From: CAYPEL01 sp036479985
GTDB taxonomy: Bacteria > Pseudomonadota > Gammaproteobacteria > DSM-19610
Direction of reading: 5' to 3'
Length of the DNA: 64,000 nt
NCBI GenBank assembly: GCA_965224815.1
Contig: CBDDAF010000003.1
Location: forward strand, 434,001-498,000
Numbering within the stretch: the first letter of the stretch is position 1; each line of letters starts with the position of its first letter. The notes beneath the pieces were generated by a model. The model had not been told where the DNA came from. It saw nothing but the letters and a program-made list of their open reading frames with translations, and did no database searches. Below, piece after piece: positions 44,401-53,508 of the stretch. Both the position numbers and the translations under genes were made by a program.

Positions 44401-45975
44401 GTGTATACGAAACTACAAAAACGCCTAAACTGGCTGGTTAATCTGAATCATCGCCACTTGTTCGACAACAGTGCCATTGGCCTGGAGAAAGAATCACTGC
44501 GCGTTAATTCCGAGGGTAGCATTGCGCAGACACCTCACCCCGCGCAGTTTGGATCGGCATTAACACACCCGTTTATCACCACTGATTATTCGGAAGCATT
44601 GATAGAATTTGTTACCCCACCCAAACATTCTATTAAAGATGCACTGGGGTTTTTGCGTGATGCACAGCAGTTCGTTTACAGGAATTTAGACAATGAACTA
44701 CTTTGGGCAACAAGTATGCCTTGCGTAGTTGCAGGTGAGACGAGCATCCCTATTGCTGAATACGGCAGCTCGAATTCTGGCATGATGAAACATGTCTACC
44801 GGCACGGTCTCGGATACCGATATGGCCGGGTAATGCAGGTCATTGCAGGCGTTCATTTTAATTACTCATTTCCCAGCGAATTCTGGCCGCTCTACTCAGA
44901 ACTGGAAAACAATACACTCGCTTTACAGGATTTCACTTCAGAGTCCTATATGGGATTGATCAGAAACCTGCAAAGATTTGGCTGGTTGATACCTTATTTA
45001 TTTGGTGCTTCACCTGCCATATGCAAATCATTTCTGGGTGAAGCCTCTACCAGCCTCGAAGATTTTGATCAATATACTTACTATGGGCGTTATGCCACTT
45101 CATTGCGTATGGGTGATATTGGCTATCAAAACAATAAGGAAAATGAGCACGGCGTAAAAGCCAACTATGACTCTCTGCAAAAATATATAGATAGCCTGAT
45201 TACAGCAACCGAAACACCCTGTCCTGACTATGAAAAGATAGGTGTTTTAGTTGACGGTGAATACAGGCAGCTAAATGCCAATATTCTTCAAATAGAGAAC
45301 GAATATTACAGTACCGTTCGTCCCAAACAAATTTTGAACGGCAATGAAAAACCATCGCTGGCCTTGAAACGCCGCGGCATTGCTTATATTGAATTACGCT
45401 CACTGGATGTTAATGCCTTTGACCCCCTGGGAATAAACGAACGACAACTGCAGTTTCTTGAAGCCTTCCTTGTATTTTGCCTGCTGCATGAAAGCCCGCC
45501 ACTGTCTGCACAAGAAACGGTCGAAATTGACGAAAACGAGCTAATAACGGCGCACCAGGGCCGTGACCCGAAACTTAAGTTGACACGCAACGGCAAGAAA
45601 ATCCTGCTGCATGATTGGGCACTTGAAATTTGCAGTGAAATGGAAGGCATATGCGGCCTGCTCGATGCCAACCTGCCCAGCAAGCCATACAAGCGTTCAC
45701 TTGATTCACAACGCGATAAGGTTGTCTCTCCAGAACTAACACCTTCAGCTCGTATGCTGGAAGAGATGCGGGTTAATCAGGAACCCTTTTTCCTGTTTGC
45801 CAAGCGCATGTCTAATATCCATCAGCATTTCTTCCTGAACTGTCCTGTGACTGAAAGTCAGGAAAATTTCTTTACTGAAGCAGCCAATAAATCGGTTGAA
45901 GATAAACTGGCGCGTGAGTCAGCTGATGATCATGATTTCACAGAGTATCTAAAACGCTACTTTGCTCAACAATAG
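44401..45975 (+). CDS. gshA: Glutamate-cysteine ligase
   Basis: 524 residues if GTG 44401 is used, ten bases after the previous stop; this fits the family start (YTKLQKRLNWLVNL). A longer frame from 44353 would overlap the preceding gene. GshA signatures: GLEKESLRVNSEG (~29), FITTDYSEALIEFVTPP (~58), SSNSGMMKHVYRHGLGYRYG, and YIELRSLDVNAFDPLGI. First and rate-limiting step of glutathione synthesis. Length close to the E. coli enzyme (518). The ribosome site is weak. Confidence 0.93.
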   Translation: MYTKLQKRLNWLVNLNHRHLFDNSAIGLEKESLRVNSEGSIAQTPHPAQFGSALTHPFITTDYSEALIEFVTPPKHSIKDALGFLRDAQQFVYRNLDNELLWATSMPCVVAGETSIPIAEYGSSNSGMMKHVYRHGLGYRYGRVMQVIAGVHFNYSFPSEFWPLYSELENNTLALQDFTSESYMGLIRNLQRFGWLIPYLFGASPAICKSFLGEASTSLEDFDQYTYYGRYATSLRMGDIGYQNNKENEHGVKANYDSLQKYIDSLITATETPCPDYEKIGVLVDGEYRQLNANILQIENEYYSTVRPKQILNGNEKPSLALKRRGIAYIELRSLDVNAFDPLGINERQLQFLEAFLVFCLLHESPPLSAQETVEIDENELITAHQGRDPKLKLTRNGKKILLHDWALEICSEMEGICGLLDANLPSKPYKRSLDSQRDKVVSPELTPSARMLEEMRVNQEPFFLFAKRMSNIHQHFFLNCPVTESQENFFTEAANKSVEDKLARESADDHDFTEYLKRYFAQQ

Positions 45976-45994
45976 CACTTTATAAACGATCATT

Positions 45995-46585
45995 ATGCTA
46001 TCAACATCCCGCACACTCGTGCTTGCTTCAACATCACCTTATCGCAAAGCGTTACTGGACAGGCTCGCATTATCATTTTTAACGTTCAAACCTGAAGTCA
46101 ATGAATCGCGTCTGGAAAATGAACCACCGGAACATCTAGTCGTACGTCTGGCTGAAGCGAAAGCGCAGGCTGCAAAGAAACAGCATCCAGATGCATTAGT
46201 TATCGGCTCTGACCAGGTGGCAGTCTGTGAAAATACTGTTTTAGGAAAACCCCGCACTCACGAAATTGCGATCGAGCAGTTGCAACAATTATCAGGTAAG
46301 AAAGTCAGTTTCCTGACTGGGCTTTGTTTGTTGGATACAAAGGATGATAGCTATAAATCGATACTGATTCCCTATTCAGTATCATTCAGACAGCTGCATG
46401 ACCAGCAGATCGAACAGTATTTGATAGCCGACAAACCCTATAACTGTGCTGGCAGTTTTAAATCAGAAGGCCTCGGCATTAGCCTGTTCGAACGCATGGA
46501 GGGCAATGATCCAACCGCATTGATTGGTCTACCGTTAATTCAACTGGTCAGCTGGTTGAACGAAGCCGGGATCAAAGTTCCTTAA
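45995..46585 (+). CDS. yceF: Maf family nucleotide pyrophosphatase, YceF type
   Basis: 196 residues. Opening LVLASTSPYRKALLDRL (the YceF form of the Maf motif), then VIGSDQVAV (~68), TGLCLL and the C-terminal CAGSFKSEGLGISLFERMEGNDPTALIGLPL. YceF-type enzymes hydrolyse 7-methyl-GTP. In E. coli yceF also lies near rluC and rne, as it does here (~2 kb), so the context supports the call. It starts 19 bp after gshA. Confidence 0.88.
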   Translation: MLSTSRTLVLASTSPYRKALLDRLALSFLTFKPEVNESRLENEPPEHLVVRLAEAKAQAAKKQHPDALVIGSDQVAVCENTVLGKPRTHEIAIEQLQQLSGKKVSFLTGLCLLDTKDDSYKSILIPYSVSFRQLHDQQIEQYLIADKPYNCAGSFKSEGLGISLFERMEGNDPTALIGLPLIQLVSWLNEAGIKVP

Positions 46586-46613
46586 GGCATCTTAAGGAAT
46601 TATTCGTAATAAC

Positions 46614-46676
46614 CTGTAGGAGCGGCTTCAGCCGCGATAGACATTACACCCATCGCGGCTGAAGCCGCTCCTACAG
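46614..46676. repeat. REP-like hairpin element, copy 4
   Basis: CTGTAGGAGCGGCTTCAGCC… and reverse complement. Between two convergent genes. Confidence 0.95.
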
Positions 46677-46699
46677 AAGCATAACTACAGGGTTTGCAA

Positions 46700-47671
46700 T
46701 TATTGCAATCTAATACCTTGGCCACCACCAAGCACCTGTCCAACACCCCTGCCCAGCGCGACCCCAAAACGTTGCGTAACTCGTTCAAACAGATTGGGTT
46801 GTGGCGTGTAATCAATAATAGTTTCAGCGCCGATCACTTCACGGGCCACATAACTGGAACTGGCAAGTTCATCCACAAGCCCCATCTGAACAGCCTGCTC
46901 ACCATTCCAGATCAAGCCTGAAAACAAATCAGGCGAGTCCTTTAACTTATCACCACGCCCTTCTTTGACCGTGTCGATAAATTGCTGATGGATATCAGCG
47001 AGCAGCAATTTCACATGTTGCACATCTGAATCTTTAGTAGGTTGAAAGGGATCCAGAAACCCCTTGTTTTCACCCGCTGTAAATAAACGTCTTTCCACGC
47101 CAAGTTTGTTCATGGTATCAACAAACCCGAACCCGTTCATCAGCACGCCTATAGATCCAACCATGCTGGCTTTATCCGCATAAATCTTTTCGGCAGCCGC
47201 AGCGACGTAGTATCCACCGGATGCACATATATCGGCAACAACCGCATAAAAAGGTTTATCCGGATACTTTGTTCTAAGGCGTTTAATTTCATCATTGATA
47301 TAACCTGCTTGAACCGGACTACCCCCCGGACTGTTAATACGCAAGATTATCCCTTTTGCATTTTCATTTTCGAAGGCATCACGAAGGCCAGTAATAATAG
47401 TATCGGCATTAGCATCCTGGTCAGATGCAATCACGCCGGACAATTCAACTAGCGCCGTGTGTTCGTCATTATCGCCTGCTTCAAATTTATTCGGCCAATA
47501 CAAAAACAGCAGGCCGAGGAGATAAGCAAACATCAGAAATTTAAAAAATATACCCCAGCGCCGGGCTTTACGTTGTTCATCAACGGCCGCAAAGGCTAAT
47601 CGGTTAATTAAATCCTGATTCGCGGATTCTGACTGGTTCAGACTAGCTGATGTTTCTGATCGATCTGTCAT
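46700..47671 (-). CDS. sppA: Signal peptide peptidase, S49 family
   Basis: 323 residues, short (SppA36/SohB-like) form. One N-terminal membrane helix (~43-60) places the protease in the periplasm. Catalytic Ser sits in ICASGGYYVAAAAEKIYAD (~150), the Lys in ENKGFLDPFQ (~205). It degrades signal peptides after export. Short gap of 36 bp to the upstream HAD gene, same operon, as seen near rne in other gammaproteobacteria. Confidence 0.9.
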   Translation of the reverse strand: MTDRSETSASLNQSESANQDLINRLAFAAVDEQRKARRWGIFFKFLMFAYLLGLLFLYWPNKFEAGDNDEHTALVELSGVIASDQDANADTIITGLRDAFENENAKGIILRINSPGGSPVQAGYINDEIKRLRTKYPDKPFYAVVADICASGGYYVAAAAEKIYADKASMVGSIGVLMNGFGFVDTMNKLGVERRLFTAGENKGFLDPFQPTKDSDVQHVKLLLADIHQQFIDTVKEGRGDKLKDSPDLFSGLIWNGEQAVQMGLVDELASSSYVAREVIGAETIIDYTPQPNLFERVTQRFGVALGRGVGQVLGGGQGIRLQ

Positions 47672-47707
47672 AAAATTCTTCCATTAGAAATTATTTAGTA
47701 ATGCTAA

Positions 47708-48388
47708 CTAGGCAACATGTTTATTCAACAACCAGTCGGGCAGATGTTCAATATGATCCAGGCAAACAAGTGGATTGAAAGACAATAAACGCTGTGTTTC
47801 ATGGACGCCATAGCTAACCGCGACAGGTCCAACACCCGCATTATGCGCCATTTGCAGATCATACTCAGTATCACCGACCATGATGGCATGCTGAGGCAGT
47901 ATATCCAGTTCCTGAAGTATTTCCTGCAACATCATGGGATGTGGCTTTGAGCTGGTTTCATCAGAACATCGGGTCGCATCAAAAACAGGATTCAGCCCGG
48001 TTTTATCGAGCACCGTTTCAAGTCCTGCACGGCCTTTGCCCGTCGCAACCGCTAATTGGTAGCCGGCTTCCTTTAACTTATACAAAGTAGCTTCTGCGCC
48101 GGCAAAAAGCGCTGAGCCTTTTTCATCTTTTAACCAGTGATACCGGTAACGTTCGACAATGGCTTGTATCAGGGGTTCACCGCTATCCGGGTAGATGCGT
48201 TGAATTGCTTCTTTCAGTCCAAGCCCGATGATATCTTTGCACGCGTCGTCAGTCCTTGCTTCAAGCCCGAGATCGCTAATTGACGCTTGCATTGCAGTAA
48301 CAATCTGATGTTCAGAATCCATCAAAGTACCGTCCCAGTCAAAAATGACCAAGCGTATCGCCTCTGTTTGGTATGAGTTATTCATCAT
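47708..48388 (-). CDS. HAD hydrolase, phosphoglycolate phosphatase-like
   Basis: 226 residues. Nucleophile motif FDWDGTLMDS (~13), a helical cap with GLGLKEAIQRIYPDS, motif II VATGKGRAGLE, Lys in KPHPMML and motif IV MVGDTEYDLQMA. Belongs to the Gph/PgpB-like subfamily often encoded between rluC and sppA. It may repair or salvage small phosphometabolites. Substrate not set by sequence. Confidence 0.85.
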   Translation of the reverse strand: MMNNSYQTEAIRLVIFDWDGTLMDSEHQIVTAMQASISDLGLEARTDDACKDIIGLGLKEAIQRIYPDSGEPLIQAIVERYRYHWLKDEKGSALFAGAEATLYKLKEAGYQLAVATGKGRAGLETVLDKTGLNPVFDATRCSDETSSKPHPMMLQEILQELDILPQHAIMVGDTEYDLQMAHNAGVGPVAVSYGVHETQRLLSFNPLVCLDHIEHLPDWLLNKHVA

Positions 48389-48439
48389 GTTGCTATACTT
48401 GTAAATCTGGTTTTATTCATTATTGCAAAAAATAATTCT

Positions 48440-48511
48440 TGCAGAGACGCAGAGATCGCAAAGCAATACTTTTCATGTATAAATCTTGCTTTGCGCCATA
48501 GCGTCTTTGCG
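48440..48511. repeat. Imperfect inverted repeat, third family
   Basis: Left arm GCAGAGACGCAGAGATCGCA with AAGCAA, right arm TTGCTTTGCGCC with AGCGTCTTTGC, ~18 nt apart. It lies between the HAD gene and rluC. Resembles dispersed GACGCAGAG-type repeats known in several proteobacteria; only one copy here. Confidence 0.7.
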
Positions 48512-48533
48512 AAAGTAATTCTTGGATAAATTG

Positions 48534-49475
48534 TCAAGTTAGCTTATCTAATGCTAGTCGCAAATCAGCCGCCAATGGCGCACTCACTTCAATACTTCGG
48601 TCAGTTTCTGGAATTCGAAAAGATAAATAATGCGCGTGCAAAAATAATCTCTTCAAACCTAAACCACGCATTATCCCATTAAACGCCTTATCACCATAGC
48701 GTTCATCACCCGCTAACGGGTGACCAGAAAATGCAGCGTGAACACGAATCTGATGGGTGCGCCCGGTTTCCAGATCCGCTTCCATGTAACTTGCTTGCGT
48801 CAGCTTCTCCAGGAGCTTGAAATGTGTAACAGCAGGTTTACCCTCAGGATCAACTCGTACAATACGCTCACCGCTCTGTAACTGGTTTTTCAAGAGTGGT
48901 TCATCAATCCTGCGTGGTTCAGTAGAACAATCACCCTGGGCCAGGAGTAAATAGCGTTTGGTCATTCCGCCATCTCGTAACAAGGCATGCAAAGAACGCA
49001 GCTCGCTGCGCTTTTTGGCAATCATCAAGCACCCAGAAGTTTCCCGATCCAGGCGGTGAACTAGTTCGAGGTAGTACGCCTCTGGCCGCAGTGCCCGCAA
49101 AGCTTCAATGACACCAAATTTCAACCCGCTGCCTCCATGTACCGCCATACCTGAGGGTTTATCGAGCACCAGCAGGCGTTCATCCTCATATATGATACGG
49201 TTTTGCAGATCTTCCTGGGCATACCCTGGGACGCTGGCTTCTTTAGTTTCGCCGACCCTAATCGGTGGCAAGCGTAACTGGTCACCCGACTGCAAGCGGT
49301 AACCCGGCCGAATCCGGCCCCGGTTTACCCGGACTTCACCCTTGCGAAGGATTCTATAAATTCGGCTCTTGGGGACGCCTTTCAGGTAACCCAGCAGAAA
49401 ATTGTCAATTCTTTGGCCCGCCTGGTCTGCGTCTATATCCAGCCATTGCACGGATGGTTTAGGGGTTTCTTTCAT
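48534..49475 (-). CDS. rluC: 23S rRNA pseudouridine synthase RluC
   Basis: 313 residues. N-terminal S4 RNA-binding domain (RIDNFLLGYLKGVPKSRIYR, ~16-35). Catalytic motif VHRLDRETSGCLMIAKK (~142), Asp as nucleophile, and TGRTHQIRVHAA near the C-terminus. In E. coli it modifies positions 955, 2504 and 2580 of 23S rRNA (family knowledge). Divergent from rne, the conserved arrangement in gammaproteobacteria. Confidence 0.94.
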   Translation of the reverse strand: MKETPKPSVQWLDIDADQAGQRIDNFLLGYLKGVPKSRIYRILRKGEVRVNRGRIRPGYRLQSGDQLRLPPIRVGETKEASVPGYAQEDLQNRIIYEDERLLVLDKPSGMAVHGGSGLKFGVIEALRALRPEAYYLELVHRLDRETSGCLMIAKKRSELRSLHALLRDGGMTKRYLLLAQGDCSTEPRRIDEPLLKNQLQSGERIVRVDPEGKPAVTHFKLLEKLTQASYMEADLETGRTHQIRVHAAFSGHPLAGDERYGDKAFNGIMRGLGLKRLFLHAHYLSFRIPETDRSIEVSAPLAADLRLALDKLT

Positions 49476-49563
49476 TGGACGATAATATCAGTGTGGCAGT
49501 CAAAGGTCTTGAAATAGGCTCAGGACGGTACCTGACCCGTTTGCCACGGTAGCCTGTAAGCCA

Positions 49564-49592
49564 TTGATTACAGTAGGTGGTACTGTTATAGT
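49564..49592 (+). promoter_or_regulatory. Predicted rne promoter
   Basis: TTGATT (49564-49569) and TATAGT (49587-49592) with a 17-bp spacer. Transcription would begin near 49599, giving a ~296-nt leader, in line with the long autoregulatory leaders of rne genes. Confidence 0.6.
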
Positions 49593-49598
49593 TTTATA

Positions 49599-49624
49599 AG
49601 CTACTAAGCTCATATGTAGTAGCT
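49599..49624 (+). promoter_or_regulatory. Hairpin at the start of the rne leader
   Basis: AGCTACTA (49599-49606) pairs with TAGTAGCT (49617-49624). In E. coli the rne leader hairpins mediate feedback cleavage by RNase E (established there, inferred here). The rest of the leader, to 49894, holds no supported gene; an overlapping frame at 49732-49977 runs into rne and was left out. Confidence 0.5.
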
Positions 49625-49894
49625 ACCAGCTACCCTTTTTACTGCTTTTCGGCATTTTCCCGGAACGCTGGCAGGGAAGTAAATTTCCTGCGAAATTAAG
49701 TCAATTTAAACTATTTAAAATTAATGCTCCTGTGCTAACCGCAACTATTTTGCTCTTAGGAATTTTCGTCAGCTACCAAAGATGTGTGGCGTGGCAAGTA
49801 TCGCCCGTTCCCAAAACGTACAAACGGTATGCCGATCTCCTGATTGCAGGCAAGTTACGTCAGCTCACAGTTGAGCATGTGAGAGAACCCAATT

Positions 49895-52558
49895 ATGAAA
49901 AGAATGCTAATCAACGCCACTCAGCCAGAAGAGCTGCGCGTGGCCATGGTCGATGGCCAAAAACTTTACGATCTTGATATAGAAGTCCCCTCAAGGGGTC
50001 AGAAAAAATCTAACGTCTACAAAGGCAAAATAACCCGCATCGAGCCCAGTCTGGAAGCGGCTTTTGTTGACTACGGTGCCGAACGGCATGGCTTTCTCCC
50101 CCTCAAAGAAATTGCCCGTATTTATTTCAAGGAAGGCGCACTCGAAGGCGGCGGTCGCGTCAGCATCAAGGACGCACTCACCGAAGGCCAGGAAATAATT
50201 GTCCAGGTCGAAAAAGAAGAGCGCGGCAACAAAGGCGCTGCCCTCACATCCTTTATCAGTCTGGCTGGACGCTACCTGGTTCTCATGCCAAACAATCCCC
50301 GTGCCGGGGGAGTATCACGCCGCATTGAAGGCGAAGACAGAAACCTTATTCGAGAAGCCCTGGCTCAATTAGAGCGCCCTGCAGATATGGGTCTTATTGT
50401 CCGCACCGCTGGCATTGGACGCAATGTTGAAGAACTGCAGTGGGATCTGGATTACCTGATGCAACTCTGGACATCGATCGAAAAAGCGGCCGAGGAACGT
50501 GCTGCAACCTTTCTGATTTATCAGGAAAGCAATGTCATTATCCGCGCACTACGTGATTACTTGCGCGGTGATATCGGCGAAATCCTGATTGATGATAATG
50601 AAATATACAAGCGTGCGCAGGAATTCATGACCCAGGTCATGCCTCACAATCTCAGCAAGCTTAAAATATATAAAGATACGGTACCGCTGTTTTCGCGCTA
50701 TCAAATCGAAAGCCAGATTGAATCGGCATTCCAGCGCGAAGTAACCCTGCCCTCTGGCGGCGCCATTGTGATAGACCATACAGAAGCACTGATTTCAATC
50801 GACATCAACTCGGCGCGAGCCACAAAAGGCAGCGATATCGAGGAAACTGCCCTTAACACGAATCTTGAATCTGCTGACGAAATTGCCCGTCAATTACGCC
50901 TGCGGGATATCGGTGGCCTGATTGTTATCGACTTTATTGATATGCAACCCACCAAACATCAACGCGAAGTGGAAAACCGTTTGCGCGATGCACTGCGTAT
51001 GGATCGCGCCCGCGTCCAGGTCGGCCGTATATCACGCTTTGGGCTGCTGGAAATGTCGCGTCAACGTCTACGCCCATCACTCGGTGAATCCAGCCAGCAT
51101 GTGTGTCCGCGTTGTACGGGTCAGGGAACAGTGCGCGGCGTTGAATCCCTGGCGCTGTCAATACTCAGAATTATTGAAGAAGAGTCAATGAAAGACAAAA
51201 CCGGTCGGATTATTGCCCGGGTTCCAGTTGATGTGGGCACTTACCTGCTGAATGAAAAGCGGGATGTTCTACTGGACATGGAAAAAAGCCAGAAGCTCGG
51301 CATCGTCATGATTCCTACGCCGAGCATGGAAACACCGCATTTCAATATTAGCCGGATACGCGCTGATGAACTACAAGGGGAAGAAGGACAGGTCAGTCAC
51401 CGCTTAAAAGATGAATCCTCGGATGAAGATGATAAATTACTCCAGTCGATTGGCGCAACGACAACGGTGGTAGTTGCTGAACAGGCCGTGGTTCAACGCA
51501 TTGCACCGCGTGCACCTGCACCACCGCCAACACCAGCCGCCGCAGCTCCCGCAGCTCCCGTTGTTCAACAAACATCTAAACCCGGTCTGATACGTCGTCT
51601 ATGGGATAGCCTGTTTGGCAAAGGGGAAGAAGAAGTAAAACCAACAGAACGGCCTCAACGTAGCAACCAGCGGCCACGCCCAAAACAGAATACTTCGAAT
51701 GCACGTTCGAATCGTAACCGTTCTGTTTCCTCCAATAGTCGCCGCCGCCAGCCTTCGAATCGTTCATCTCAGCAACCCAAACAAACAAATAATCGTTCGT
51801 CGCAACAGCAGCCTAAACAAGCTAGTAACAGGAATACGCCTACACAAACCGACAAGGCGCCTGCTAAAACTGAAATAAAAGAAACCCAAACCCAGGAAAC
51901 AGCAAGCGGTGCAACGGCCAACAAGCCACCACAAAATCAAAATCGCAGCAGGCGCGGAAGACGCGGTGGCAGAAGACGTTCTTCAGGTCAACGCAATGAT
52001 AATAAAAACGCCGCTTCTGAAAATAAGGGCGCTGTTGAAGCATCGGGTAATACGGTGGTACAGGAATCAACGGCAACCCAGAAACCTGTTAACAAACCTG
52101 AGAATACACAGCAGGCAAATGAGCAACGTGTTACAGCTCAGAAACCTGCCAACAAACCTGAAAGCTCACCACAGGCAAACGAGCAACGCGTTACGGCTCA
52201 GAAACCTGTAGATAAACCTGTGAACGCTCCAACTAGCGAACCACAGGTTGCCGCACAGAAACCTGCCAACAAACCTAAAAGCTCACCACAGGCAAATGAG
52301 CAACGCGTTACGGCTCAGAAACCTGTAGATAAACCTGTGAACGCTCCAAAGACTAGCGAACCACAGGTTGCCGTACAGAAACCGGCAAATAAACCAGCAA
52401 GTGCTCCGGCTTCGCAATCGAGTGAATCACGAGCCGCGCCAGTGGAAGTTACCAAGCCAGCGAATACACCGCCGCCTGGCGAGCCGCGCGCCACTCCCAT
52501 CACACCAGCAAAACCAGTTGAAAGTAGTTCAAAGCCAACTGTTATTAGTGATGATTAG
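49895..52558 (+). CDS. rne: Ribonuclease E
   Basis: 887 residues, shorter than the E. coli 1061. S1 domain early (KGKITRIEPSLEAAFVDYG), 5'-sensor, DNase I-like catalytic part with Asp303 (SIDINSARAT) and Asp346 (IVIDFIDM), and the zinc link Cys404-P-R-Cys407: all at E. coli numbering. Residues ~530-887 are low-complexity: Pro/Ala, then Arg/Asn/Gln-rich (SRRRQPSNRSSQQPKQ), an RRGRRGGRRR RNA-binding patch (~690), then 20-residue repeats. Such tails scaffold the degradosome; enolase or PNPase sites cannot be placed. It initiates mRNA decay and processes rRNA and tRNA. Confidence 0.96.
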   Translation: MKRMLINATQPEELRVAMVDGQKLYDLDIEVPSRGQKKSNVYKGKITRIEPSLEAAFVDYGAERHGFLPLKEIARIYFKEGALEGGGRVSIKDALTEGQEIIVQVEKEERGNKGAALTSFISLAGRYLVLMPNNPRAGGVSRRIEGEDRNLIREALAQLERPADMGLIVRTAGIGRNVEELQWDLDYLMQLWTSIEKAAEERAATFLIYQESNVIIRALRDYLRGDIGEILIDDNEIYKRAQEFMTQVMPHNLSKLKIYKDTVPLFSRYQIESQIESAFQREVTLPSGGAIVIDHTEALISIDINSARATKGSDIEETALNTNLESADEIARQLRLRDIGGLIVIDFIDMQPTKHQREVENRLRDALRMDRARVQVGRISRFGLLEMSRQRLRPSLGESSQHVCPRCTGQGTVRGVESLALSILRIIEEESMKDKTGRIIARVPVDVGTYLLNEKRDVLLDMEKSQKLGIVMIPTPSMETPHFNISRIRADELQGEEGQVSHRLKDESSDEDDKLLQSIGATTTVVVAEQAVVQRIAPRAPAPPPTPAAAAPAAPVVQQTSKPGLIRRLWDSLFGKGEEEVKPTERPQRSNQRPRPKQNTSNARSNRNRSVSSNSRRRQPSNRSSQQPKQTNNRSSQQQPKQASNRNTPTQTDKAPAKTEIKETQTQETASGATANKPPQNQNRSRRGRRGGRRRSSGQRNDNKNAASENKGAVEASGNTVVQESTATQKPVNKPENTQQANEQRVTAQKPANKPESSPQANEQRVTAQKPVDKPVNAPTSEPQVAAQKPANKPKSSPQANEQRVTAQKPVDKPVNAPKTSEPQVAVQKPANKPASAPASQSSESRAAPVEVTKPANTPPPGEPRATPITPAKPVESSSKPTVISDD
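52081..52400 (+). repeat. Tandem repeats in the RNase E tail
   Basis: About 5.3 units of 57-60 bp beginning GAAACCTG. Units start at 52081, 52141, 52201, 52258 and 52318, with a partial one at 52378. Units 2 and 3 together were duplicated as units 4 and 5. The protein repeat reads QKPxxKPxxxPxxxEQRVTA. Confidence 0.92.
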
Positions 52559-52589
52559 TCAATATTAGCTTTTGAGGATTAAGCAAAAA

Positions 52590-52656
52590 TTGTAGGAGCG
52601 GCTTCAGCCGCGATAGAATTCAATAGTGTCTATCGCGACTGAAGCCGCTCCTACAA
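52590..52656. repeat. REP-like hairpin element, copy 5
   Basis: TTGTAGGAGCGGCTTCAGCC… and reverse complement with one mismatch (CGCGACT). Between convergent rne and the phosphatase gene. Confidence 0.95.
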
Positions 52657-52657
52657 G

Positions 52658-53140
52658 TTAGCTGGCTAAACGTCCACGCACTTCAACCAATAACTCACGA
52701 GCGCCCTCTTCAACCATATCCAGGACCCGCTCAAAACCCGTTGTACCCCCATAGTAGGGATCCGGCACATCCTGTGCATTGAGTCCTGTTGCAAAGCTTA
52801 ATAATAATTTCACCTTGTGTTGATGTTCATCAGGACAAATCGCTAACAGGTCATCGAGGTTGCTGCTATCCATGGCCAGAATATAATCAAATTGTTCAAA
52901 ATCGGTGCTCGACACCCGCCTCGCTTTTTGTTCAGTCAAATTGACCCCGCGTTTAAGTGCCACTTTGGTTGCCCGGCTATCGGGCGGTTCATCAACGTGA
53001 TAAGCGTGGGTGCCTGCTGAATCCACCTCAATCTGATCAGATAACTCAGCTTGTTCGACCAGGTGTTCGAAAACACCCTGGCCTGTCGGTGAGCGACAAA
53101 TATTGCCCATGCAAACAAATAGAACTCTAATTTTATTCAT
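52658..53140 (-). CDS. Low-molecular-weight protein-tyrosine phosphatase
   Basis: 160 residues. P-loop VCMGNICRSPTGQG near the N-terminus (Cys10, Arg16: Cx5R), and the general-acid Asp in DVPDPYYGG near the C-terminus. It removes phosphate from tyrosine in proteins. No capsule kinase or export genes lie nearby, so it is a general rather than a Wzb-type partner. Ends 2 bp from the hairpin element. Confidence 0.92.
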   Translation of the reverse strand: MNKIRVLFVCMGNICRSPTGQGVFEHLVEQAELSDQIEVDSAGTHAYHVDEPPDSRATKVALKRGVNLTEQKARRVSSTDFEQFDYILAMDSSNLDDLLAICPDEHQHKVKLLLSFATGLNAQDVPDPYYGGTTGFERVLDMVEEGARELLVEVRGRLAS

Positions 53141-53250
53141 AAATACAGATATATAGATAATAAATAAAGAATATACTTTAATAGTTTAAATTATATGACA
53201 TTTCTGGGTCTTCAGGTAGACTGAATATCAAGCTACCTGCGGAATTCAAT

Positions 53251-53508
53251 ATGACAGCTTCTAAACCCTATGATTTCGACAAGTTAATTGGCAATACCGT
53301 CAATTACAAAGGTTTGCCGTGTCTGATTGTTGATTACCTGATTAAGGATCAATCACTGGTATTACGCTCTCTAAATGCGGAAGCCTCAATTCAGGTCAAC
53401 CAGTTCGGCAGCGCAAACCGGCGTGTTCAACCTACATTTGCCCTACCCGTTTTTACAAGCCATTCAAAGTTACAAGCGGAAGTTTTCGAATGGTTTGCAC
53501 ATAGCTAA
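53251..53508 (+). CDS. Small protein of unknown function
   Basis: 85 residues. Possibly a small beta-barrel: FDKLIGNTVNYKGLPCLIVDYLIKDQSLVLRSLNAEASIQVNQFGSANRR, a pattern of short strands like an SH3-type fold. No signal peptide. Convergent with kdsB: the last four bases overlap. Family not recognised. Confidence 0.6.
   Translation: MTASKPYDFDKLIGNTVNYKGLPCLIVDYLIKDQSLVLRSLNAEASIQVNQFGSANRRVQPTFALPVFTSHSKLQAEVFEWFAHS

Noticed and set aside
49732..49977. Upstream frame overlapping the rne start
   Set aside because: It overlaps rne out of frame, lacks a ribosome site and lies in the expected leader region.
52081..52400. RNase E tail repeats as a CRISPR array
   Set aside because: Repeats are tandem without spacers and in frame.
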